Source: Flaccisagitta enflata (lineage: Eukaryota; Chaetognatha; Sagittoidea; Aphragmophora). From it: a DNA stretch of 64,000 nt. A model generated the notes under the pieces. The model was not told the DNA's origin and ran no database searches. It saw only the letters and a list, made by a program, of their open reading frames with translations. Shown here piece after piece: positions 55,577 through 64,000 of the stretch. The translations under genes and the position numbers were made by a program. The DNA lies in NCBI GenBank assembly GCA_965153355.1, contig OZ231128.1:48670001-48734000 (forward strand), written 5' to 3'. Each line of letters starts with the position of its first letter. Position 1 is the first letter of the stretch.

Positions 55577-55988
55577 TGTAAGACGGAACTTGGGGCCGTC
55601 TTACTAGCTCGCTCGTCCTAGCACGCGTACCCCGTGCGTGTATTGCATCGATTGTCTTTTGATAATAAGAAGGAGTCTTTCAGCATTCAGTGTCTTTACA
55701 GTATTCCAATACGCGCTCATCAAGGCCACAGGGTATGGGCTCAATAGTGTGATATGGGGCCTTGAGAAATGGGAATAGAAACGGCCCGAGGCCAAATTAC
55801 ACAATGGTCAGAGACCCCGATCTATCTGTAGGAGAAGATAGATAGAGGCCTTATATAATTATACGCATGTGTCAACAATCAATCAATAACGCGATGATAT
55901 TATAAACAACGAAACATCTTATCAAAACTCTTCATCACGATCGTCGCTCCTCGTCGCCAGAGTCCATTCCAAAATCCCCTCTCTTACA
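55577..55988 (-). repeat. 5' LTR of the retroelement
   Basis: The 412-bp partner of 28,613-29,024, with the same TG...CA ends. On the minus strand a TATATAAGG TATA box lies at 55,849-55,857, about 130 nt from the outer end, consistent with a promoter in this copy. The sequence outside begins GTTT. Confidence 0.9.
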
Positions 55989-56566
55989 GTTTCGTTAACA
56001 TGTTGTGTTTGTACGTTGGTGAGGAGGGTCCTACAGGATTTGGCCAAAACGGAATAAACTGAAACGCTTTGTTCTGCCATTGCTGCATACTTGCAACTTG
56101 ATAATCTGCGAAGTTTCTCCTGTCACTGTCGTTTTTTTTTATTTCTTGAATATATGAGTCACTGACAATTCTACTATATACGAGAGATAATCCGCTTCAT
56201 ATTGCTATACATCAAGGAATGTCCACCAGATTGAGCACATGTGATTGCAGAGAATAAATCAACGGCGGGATATTACCATCAGTTATTGGTGATGAAATGG
56301 AAAGGGAAAATGCGGCCCTCGTGGCACCTTCTACAGATTGCTATCTTTTTGCGAAGTAGAACATCTAAGACAATCATCCAGACAATGATAGTCTGTTCTC
56401 TTTCATTTATTTTTGAACAAGAATTTAGATTTGAAATGATGAATTGATGACAAAATCGCAAGCGGCAGTATTGAGAGGATGGATTGTTGTGAGACTCATT
56501 CAGGTTAAATGATAAGAGACAACACAGGGCAATTAAAATGACTTGTTTAGTTAAAATATGATTTTC
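55989..56566. other. 5' flank of the retroelement, no gene recognised
   Basis: It starts with the GTTT target duplication (55,989-55,992). The rest is AT-rich with short frames. Confidence 0.5.
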
Positions 56567-56883
56567 TTTTAGTCGCGTGCACGCGACTCTACAACCTTCA
56601 TCCGTCACACTTTATTTTTTTATTGTACTTTAAGGTATATCTAGCCATTCTAAGTCATTCTAAGTTATTCTAAGTTATTCTAAGTCATTCTAAGTCATTC
56701 TAAGTTATTCTAAGTTATTTTAAGTCACTTAAGTCAAATAGGTCAGAGTAGTCATTTCTGTCATTTTATGTCTTTTTAAGTCATTTAAATTCATCTTGGG
56801 TTTTCTTAAGTCATCTTGAGTCAATAAAAGTCATCTTAAGTTACTTATGTCCCGCACGCGATTTATAGGTGTTGGCCTTGTTT
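56567..56883 (+). mobile_element. Family A element, medium form
   Basis: TTTTAGTCGCGTGCACGCGA (perfect palindrome at 56,571-56,588), CTACAACCTTCATCCGTCAC, an array of TAAGTCATTC decamers (56,655-56,850), CCGCACGCGATTTATAGGTG and the end GGCCTTGTTT. The (GGTC)n microsatellite is reduced to almost nothing here. Confidence 0.7.
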
Positions 56884-56974
56884 GTTCTAAAATTTGTAAA
56901 TGATTTACCCTCAAAGTGGTTAAGGTTTAATAATTTTACTCTACCAGAAAAATATAAAGATATTCAATCATCGG

Positions 56975-57273
56975 CTTTTTAAGTGCGTCCTCGCACTTCT
57001 ATAAGAGGTCATGTCCGTCGGTTGGTTGGTTGGTCGGTCGGTTTGTCGGTCGGTCAGTTGGTAAAGCAATCGTTTAAATTGCTCAAAACAGCCAATTCTG
57101 TCGTCTTTCTTCATTATTATCACTTCTCATGCCTCATCACGCTCATTTTCATTCTTTTATTCATTCATTCATTCATTCATTCATTCATTCATTCATTTAT
57201 TCATTCAAAACGTTCATCCGCAAATTCTTAATCAAGCGAGGCGCACTTATTGGCCATAACTTGGCCTTGTTTA
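56975..57273 (+). mobile_element. Family A element, variant with AAGTGCG palindrome and CATT repeat
   Basis: It starts TTTTTAAGTGCGTCCTCGCA, has GGTT/GGTC repeats, a (CATT)n run at 57,150-57,210, and ends GCGCACTTATTGGCCATAAC, TTGGCCTTGTTT. AAGTGCG near the 5' end and CGCACTT near the 3' end form the subterminal inverted repeat of this variant. Confidence 0.65.
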
Positions 57274-57714
57274 CTCTAATGAATAAATCTAAAAATTATC
57301 ACTTTGAAGAGCCCTCCTGAGGCCATCCTATTTTGTCAGTCTGGAGAGGGTGGTGGTTCCGGGGGTGGCAACTGTTAACTATGCATCGATATATCATGTT
57401 ACATGACTCATGTGTGTCATATGAACCATTACCTTGTTATAGGGAAATGAAAAGGCTGCCATAATTATCCCTCCTAACTCCACCATCAAAATAATGCGAG
57501 AGAGAGACACACACATCCACACCCATACAACTGAACACTAACTGGAACACTTAGTTATTGAACGGTAAGAATCTGAGGGGACTTAAGCTGCTTACGTCAA
57601 GTTTCTGCAGCTAATGAAAATTCTCGCGACTCGGTTGTAAAGAGGAGTACTTGTAACAAGTTCATGAGAACAGCGTCGCATGATTCAGAAGTTTTGAACG
57701 ATAGTATTAAACAA
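57274..57714. other. No gene recognised
   Basis: Unique-looking DNA with short frames. No repeats are evident except an ACACACA stretch near 57,508. Confidence 0.5.
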
Positions 57715-57845
57715 TAGTAGCAAAAGCGTTAGATGGTCAGCGGTACCCGTGCCCTGCTTAAGTAGGTTGTGGTTGAAGTTGAGGGGGGAGCAGGGCAGCG
57801 GCCCCAAAGGGGTCGATGACCTATGCTCTCACACATATGGGGAAT

Positions 57846-57911
57846 TTTCTCCTCCTCCTCCTCCTACTCCTCCTCCTCCTCCTCCTCCTCCTCCTCCTCC
57901 TCCTCCTCCTG
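57846..57911. repeat. CTC trinucleotide microsatellite
   Basis: A nearly pure CTC run. The poly-Pro and poly-Leu frames here are artefacts. Confidence 0.95.
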
Positions 57912-57930
57912 GGATCGGGAGTCCTGGCTC

Positions 57931-60195
57931 ACAGTCCATCAAATCCCACCCTGATGGGAAAAAACCACCTAACGCCTCTTTATCCCACTCAACCCACCTA
58001 CACAGTCCATCAAATCCCACCCTGATGGGAAAAAACCACCTAACGCCTCTTTATCCCACTCAACCCACCTACACAGTCCATCAAATCCCACCCTGATGGG
58101 AAAAAACCACCTAACGCCTCTTTCCCACTCAACCCACCTACACAGTCCATCGTCCCACCCTGATGGGAAAAAACCACCTAACGCCTCTTTATCCCACCCA
58201 ACCTACAGTCTCAAATCCACCCTGATGGGAAAAAACACCTAACGCCTCTTTATCACTCAACCCACCTACACAGTCCATCAAATCCCACCCTGATGGGAAA
58301 AAAACCACCTAACGCCTTTATCACTCAACCCACCTACAGTCCATCAAATCCCACCCTGATGGGAAAAAACCACCTAACGCCTCTTTATCCCAACCTACAC
58401 AGTCCATCAAATCCCACCTGATGGGAAAAAACCACCTAACGCCTCTTTATCCACTCAACCTACACAGTCCATCAAATCCCACCCTGATGGGAAAACACCT
58501 AACGCTCTTTATCCCCTCAACCACCTACAGTCCATCAAATCCCACCTGATGGGAAAAAACCACTAAACGCCTCTTTATCCTCAACCACCTACACAGTCCA
58601 TCAAATCCCACCCTGATGGGAAAAAACCACCTAACGCCTCTTTATCCCACTCAACCCACCTACACAGTCCATCAAATCCCACCCTGATGGGAAAAAACCA
58701 CCTAACGCCTCTTTATCCCACTCAACCCACCTACACAGTCCATCAAATCCCACCCTGATGGGAAAAAACCACCTAACGCCTCTTTATCCCACTCAACCCA
58801 CCTACACAGTCCATCAAATCCCACCCTGATGGGAAAAAAACACCTAACGCCTCTTTATCCCACTCAACCCACCTACACAGTCCATCAAATCCCACCCTGA
58901 TGGGAAAAAACCACCTAACGCCTCTTTATCCCACTCAACCCACCTACACAGTCCATCAAATCCCACCCTGATGGGAAAAAACCACCTAACGCCTCTTTAT
59001 CCCACTCAACCCACCTACACAGTCCATCAAATCCCACCCTGATGGGAAAAAACCACCTAACGCCTCTTTATCCCACTCAACCCACCTACACAGTCCATCA
59101 AATCCCACCCTGATGGGAAAAAACCACCTAACGCCTCTTTATCCCACTCAACCCACCTACACAGTCCATCAAATCCCACCCTGATGGGAAAAAACCACCT
59201 AACGCCTCTTTATCCCACTCAACCCACCTACACAGTCCATCAAATCCCACCCTGATGGGAAAAAACCACCTAACGCCTCTTTATCCCACTCAACCCACCT
59301 ACACAGTCCATCAAATCCCACCCTGATGGGAAAAAACCACCTAACGCCTCTTTATCCCACTCAACCCACCTACACAGTCCATCAAATCCCACCCTGATGG
59401 GAAAAAACCACCTAACGCCTCTTTATCCCACTCAACCCACCTACACAGTCCATCAAATCCCACCCTGATGGGATAAAACAACCTAACGCCTCTATACCCC
59501 ACTCAACCCACCTACACAGTCCATCAAATCCCACCCTGATGGGAAAAAACCACCTAACGCCTCTTTATCCCACTCAACCCACCTACACAGTCCATCAAAT
59601 CCCACCCTGATGGGAAAAAAACCACCTAACGCCTCTTTATCCCTCAACCCCACCTACAGTCCATCAAATCCCACCCTGATGGGAAAAACCACCTAACGCT
59701 CTTTGTCCACTCACCACTGCGTCATCATCTGATGGGAAAAACCACCTAACGCCTCTTTGTCCTCAACCCACCTACAGTCCATCAAATCCCACCCTGATGG
59801 GAAAAAAACCACTAACAACTTATCCCTCCCACTACACAGTCCATCAAATCCCTGATGGGAAAAAACCACCTAACGCCTCTTTATCCCACTCCCACCTACA
59901 CAGTCCATCAAATCCACCCTGATGGGAAAAAACCACCTAACGCCTCTTTATCCCACTCAACCCACCTACACAGTCCATCAAATCCCACCCTGATGGGAAA
60001 AAACCACCTAACGCCTCTTTATCACACTCAACCCACCTACACAGTCCATCAAATCCCACCCTGATGGGAAAAAACCACCTAACGCCTCTTTATCCCACTC
60101 AACCCACCTACACAGTCCATCAAATCCCACCCTGATGGGAAAAAACCACCTAACGCCTCTTTATCCCACTCAACCCACCTACACAGTCCATCAAG
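57931..60195. repeat. 71-bp minisatellite, about 32 copies
   Basis: The unit contains CAGTCCATCAAATCCCACCC, TGATGGGAAAAAACCACCTA and ACGCCTCTTTATCCCACTCA. Copies in 58,640-59,460 are almost identical. Copies at 58,140-58,600 and 59,640-59,860 carry many small deletions. The period is not a multiple of 3, so it is not a coding repeat. Confidence 0.95.
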
Positions 60196-61033
60196 TCTGC
60201 CTAAGCTCATTCTTAACCTCCTCCCCACCCACCTCCAAATTTTGTCTTTGGGAAATTCTCTCTCACAAACCTAATCCACCTCTTTTTCTAAAATTACCAA
60301 AAAAGCAAAACTAATTTGAAAAAGAGTCTCAATGAAGTATTTTGCTGGGGATATCTGTTCAATATGCTCATATCTTTTTTTCTTTTAACATCAGGCATCA
60401 TCATGTAACAAGGCATAAAAATGTTGTTGCCCATAAAAAGTGTTTGCGATATGCAAAAAGTAACAAGTAATGCATGGTCACAATATTTGTCTTGGAAGGG
60501 TGGGCAGGAGCATCCAATCCACATCCAAAGGCCAACCCCCCTACCCTTACTAACACACATACCCAAACAGCATCTCAAATGCTCATTTTCCCATTTTTTA
60601 CTTTGCAAGAGGCTTTGTTCATTGGTCCGTTGGTCCATTGATCTGTCCATCACACTCAAGTTGAAAACGCGAAAAATGTGCAGTTTTTATTGTGTGTGTG
60701 TGTGGGTGTGTGTGAGGAACTAGTGGTTGGGGGTGGGGTTAGGGTAAGGCTGTAGGTTGTATGCACCCACCCACCCATCCACAACAATACTGTGACCCCG
60801 CATTGCTTGTTGGTTCATACATTATAGACAGACCAATAGAGATGGAAATAGACTGTATCCACAACGAAGAAGTACAATAATAGCTGCCTATGAATCAAAA
60901 GTAATTTTGAATCTGTTGTTGTAAACCCACACTAGACATCTCCAGTCAAGGGAATTGTCAGGATAATCTGAGGAAAGCTCTAGCATTTGTGAGTGTTGTG
61001 TCCGGTGGTTTCCATTGTATTTTGCGGCTAAAT
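60196..61033. other. Family A-like fragment and unassigned DNA
   Basis: 60,480-60,660 resembles the family A relative at 20,285-20,440 (GGGTGGGCAGGAGCATCCAA; TTTGCAAGAGGCTTTGTTCA). The rest has a short GTGTGT run near 60,690 and no gene. Confidence 0.4.
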
Positions 61034-61490
61034 TTTTAAGTCACTATGCGACTACACCCTGCTTTGTCGGTCCGTTGGTCCCTTTATCTGTCTGTTGGTC
61101 CATCTGTCACACTTTATTTTTGGGGTTTTCGCAGGGGTGCAGATAATTAAGCGGCTTTTGATTTTATTCCCCCCTCTGCCTTTGATTTTCTTCCTCGCTA
61201 CATGTTGCGTCATGTTACAAAATCTTTGATTTTCTTCCCCTCAAAGCTATTAAACAATCAATTTTAGGTTTAAATAGCGTTGAATTGTGTTGTAGTACTT
61301 GTATTTTACCTTTTGGTACTACCAAATGTATTACATCTTCAAAAGATTTTTTTTTCAAGTTTTTGATTTTCTTCCCCATCTCCAGACTCTTTGATTTTAT
61401 TCCCCCCCGGGGGGGGGGAAATACTCAACTTTATACACCCCTGGGTTTTCGCGGTTTTTGGCCTCACTGCTCCTGACCAAATGATCTAGG
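61034..61490 (+). mobile_element. Family A element split by a 310-bp MITE
   Basis: The 5' part (61,034-61,132) reads TTTTTAAGTCACTATGCGAC, CTACACCCTGCTTTGTCGGT and GGTC-like repeats. It resumes at 61,443 with GGGTTTTCGCGGTTTTTGGC and CACTGCTCCTGACCAAATGA, then decays. The insert is listed separately. Confidence 0.65.
61133..61442. mobile_element. MITE with a perfect 10-bp target duplication
   Basis: A 310-bp insert with ends AGGGGTGCAGATAA and, inverted, AGGGGTGTATAAAG. The 10-bp word GGGTTTTCGC flanks it at 61,123-61,132 and 61,443-61,452. Inside are several TTTGATTTTCTTCCCC words and a CCCCCCCGGGGGGGGGG palindrome near the right end. A 9-10 bp duplication suggests a MULE-like origin, but the ends are short. 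Confidence 0.75.
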
Positions 61491-61915
61491 ACAACTAGGA
61501 CATTTTAGAAAACTAGGACGACTCTGCAACAGTTGACAATTGACAACTCTAAGACCACAGTTGGACAATTCTAGCTCACCTTCAAAACAACTCTAGGACA
61601 ACTTGGACAACGCCACAAAAACCCTAAAACAACTGAAGGACAATTGGGACAACTCTAGCATAAGTCTAGGACATCTTTAGGACAAATCTAAGACAACTTA
61701 GGAAAACGGTAAGACAATTTTAGAACAATTCCAGGACACTTGAAAGTCAATTCCATGACATCTTTGACAACTCTTAGACAACTTCAGAATGACTCTTGGA
61801 CAATTAGGACAACTCTCGGACAAGTCCAGGACAACAGTATGACAACACTTGGACAACTCGGAGATAACTCTTAGACAACTCTATGAAAACTCTTAGACAG
61901 CTCTAGAGCAACTCG
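61490..61915. repeat. Degenerate tandem array of ACAACTCTAGGAC
   Basis: About thirty imperfect copies of a unit of 12-17 bp resembling GGACAACTCTA. It begins where the family A copy fades and may be its core array. From 61,916 to 62,460 nothing is recognised. Confidence 0.6.
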
Positions 61916-62974
61916 CTTCCCCCAAGAAAACTGAGGAAAACAAAAGGGTCAATTTCTCTAATATTGTTTCTGTCAGAATGAAAGAAAAAGGGTTACGATT
62001 TTCCCTCTGTGCTACCATTATCTTTAAAAAGACCTTAAACAACTTCATGAAAAGTGCCTGGATGATAAAACTTGATACTTAATAATGTAGAACTTTAGAG
62101 TAAGAAGAGAATGACCGATTGCTCATAACCTAATTTGTATGATTGAGTAATCATATATTAGGCTCGTTCTCAGCTGAGATTCATTTCCGACAGCGCGCGC
62201 ATCAAAGTAAACTCCACGCACATGAAATGAATGATGCTATATGTGTACGAAAGCCAAACGGCGCGGATCCTAGATGATCCTGTAACTTTTATGACCCCCA
62301 TTGACTTGTACACTAATTAAAGACACATTTATTCATTATTTTCATACTAGTGATAAATTCGAAGGAATTTTTTTTTAACATTTGGAACCAATGGGATTAG
62401 TACGAGTGAAAAATAACAAAATATAAACTTTTTTCAATATGTCAACTCTACCCTTTCTTCCCATCATGGCGGATTGTGTGGCTGGGATTTGGCCCTCAAG
62501 GTTGAAATTTGGGCCTTAAGGCTGAGATTTGGGCCTCAAAGTTGGGATCTGGGCCTTGAGGCTAGGTTTTGACCTTTAGGCTAGGATTTGGGCCTGGAGG
62601 CTAGGATTTGGGCCTGGAGGCTAGGATTTGGGCCTCAAGTCTGGGATTTGGGCCTTGAGACTGGAATTTGGGCCTCAAGACTGGGATTTGAGGGGGGGAC
62701 GGAGAAGAAGGAGAAGAAGGGGCCTTGAGACTGGAATTTGGGCATCATGACTGGGATTTGAAGGGGGGGACGGAGAAGGAGGAGGAGGAGGAGAAGGAGG
62801 AGAAGAAGGAGGAGAAAATTCCCCATATGTGTGAAAGCATAGGTCATCGACCCCTTCGGGGCCGCTGCCCAAAAAGGACACAAGCGGGGATAAAGCCACA
62901 AGATTTTTTTTCTATAACACTTTATAATTCACTTCAATTTGATGATTGTCAGAATTACAAAAAAAGAAGGAAAA

Positions 62975-63036
62975 TCAACAGACAGACCGATGGACAAAGT
63001 GACTTATAGAGTCGCGTAGCACGTTACTGAAAATGA
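62975..63036 (-). mobile_element. Family A 5' end fragment
   Basis: On the minus strand: TTTTCAGTAACGTGCTACGC, CTCTATAAGTCACTTTGTCC, ATCGGTCTGTC. The 3' portion is missing. Confidence 0.55.
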
Positions 63037-63156
63037 GCACAGAATCTGTCGGAGGGTGACAACGATGATGAGGACGACATGGATAACACAACGATAAGGA
63101 GGTCGTCAAGATAGGGGATAACTAATGAAAAGTGACTATGGTAATAATGAAAAAAA

Positions 63157-63391
<235 letters not shown>

Positions 63392-63466
63392 GAGGCGTGG
63401 AGGTATTTCAGATGACGATTATCGCCTGTTTGATCAGTTGGTGTTTGGATGAATCATAAAAACGAA

Positions 63467-63467
63467 A

Positions 63468-63526
<59 letters not shown>

Positions 63527-63558
63527 AATGATAATGATAATGATAATGATAATGATAT

Positions 63559-63610
<52 letters not shown>

Positions 63611-63611
63611 A
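63467..63611. repeat. GAT/AATGAT microsatellite
   Basis: GAT runs flank a central AATGAT hexanucleotide block (63,525-63,556). From 63,612 to 64,000 there is AT-rich DNA with further GATGAC words and no gene. Confidence 0.95.
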
Positions 63612-64000
63612 ATGATATTAATCCGCAATTGATTACTTGTACTTTTTTTTTTCCACCATTTTTGCTTTGTTTATTTTCTTGCCCCTTGTATCTTTTGTTC
63701 TCGTTACACTTAATGTGTGAATATAAGTCATATTAATGATGATTATGACGAAGACAATCATAATGATGATGATGTCGATTTTGATGACGATGACGATAAA
63801 GATGACGAGGATGATGATGTTGATGACGAATGGAGAGGGCGGAAATGTGAGAAATGAAATAAAACTGAGGATAAATGAACGAGAAGCAAAAGTGAAAGGA
63901 AAGAAAAATACGGTGCAAAGAAAGAACTGAGAGGCTGAATTCCTGCTGCTGCCTCTACTTTAATGTAGAGCATTGAAAGAAACGTCGACATCTCTCAATA

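Larger units (their letters stand above)
28613..55988 (-). mobile_element. Ty3/gypsy-type LTR retroelement of 27.4 kb, minus strand, with nested insertions
   Basis: Two 412-bp direct repeats with TG...CA ends bound a region that carries, on the minus strand, a primer-binding site, an extra ORF, gag, pol (PR-RT-RH-IN order, so Ty3/gypsy), an exonuclease-like gene and a purine tract. GTTT flanks the whole unit. By eye the two LTRs differ at three positions of 412, so the insertion is recent. The 27.4 kb is inflated by an 8.7-kb insertion (39,296-47,994), a 3.1-kb hAT element (30,788-33,911) and a 1.6-kb family A copy (35,988-37,594). Without them it would be about 14 kb, still long for the group. 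Gag and Pol are on one transcript orientation with the exonuclease gene. Confidence 0.9.
57715..62876 (+). mobile_element. Family B element, expanded (5.2 kb)
   Basis: The outer end TAGTAGCAAAAGCGTTAGAT and stem 1 (GGGCAGCGGCCCCAAAGGGG, then TCGATGACCTATG, CACACATATGGGGAATTTTC) lie at 57,715-57,850. The matching inverted stem 2 lies at about 62,812-62,876. The near-perfect match of the stems suggests one element whose interior has been filled by a CTC run, a 71-bp minisatellite, family A copies and other insertions. A 20-bp core (GAGGCTGGGATTTGGGCCT units) survives at 62,475-62,760. Confidence 0.55.

Overview
The window looks like nuclear DNA of a eukaryote, most likely an animal, from a gene-poor region crowded with repeats. 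The evidence is the set of mobile elements (a Ty3/gypsy-type LTR element, hAT, Tc1/mariner/pogo-like, Transib-like and Helentron-like elements), dozens of long microsatellites and minisatellites, and no long host gene. I cannot name the species. Very high microsatellite content is known from several crustaceans and other invertebrates, but that is only a hint.

Layout. Positions 1-28,600 are nested repeats. They include two recurrent structured families, called A and B here. Family A has a palindromic 5' end, a GGTC-type microsatellite and a 3' end finishing in GGCCTTGTT. Family B has a subterminal hairpin built on GGGCAGCGGCCCC and a core of 20-21 bp repeats. The same stretch holds hAT elements at 10,579-15,081 and 16,024-16,819, each with a perfect 8-bp target duplication, and TA-flanked elements at 1,868-2,376, 4,536-5,370 and 22,371-25,032.

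Positions 28,613-55,988 form one large minus-strand LTR retroelement. It has two 412-bp LTRs with TG...CA ends, which differ at only three positions I could find, and a GTTT target duplication. Read 5' to 3' on the minus strand it carries: 5' LTR, a CCA-ending primer-binding site, an extra 291-aa ORF, Gag, a -1 frameshift site (A AAA AAC), Pol (protease, RT, RNase H, DD35E integrase and an acidic tail), a spacer, a long gene for a DEDDy 3'-5' exonuclease-like protein, a purine tract and the 3' LTR. Two DNA transposons interrupt it. One is an 8.7-kb insertion with CACAGTG termini and a 5-bp duplication (Transib/ProtoRAG-like) in the Pol tail. The other is a 3.1-kb hAT element with an 8-bp duplication in the exonuclease gene. 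Both reading frames close exactly when the insert and one target copy are ignored. The only other breaks in these frames are three TGA codons.

Positions 55,989-64,000 return to family A and B repeats, including a 71-bp minisatellite of about 32 copies and CAA/GAT microsatellites.

The most unusual content is the exonuclease gene in the place where some retroelements carry env. Its first exonuclease domain keeps all catalytic residues. Its second, preceded by a helical region, resembles Mut-7/Nibbler architecture but has lost key residues. Second is the RSS-like heptamer transposon end, which is also the seed of an 80-bp minisatellite.
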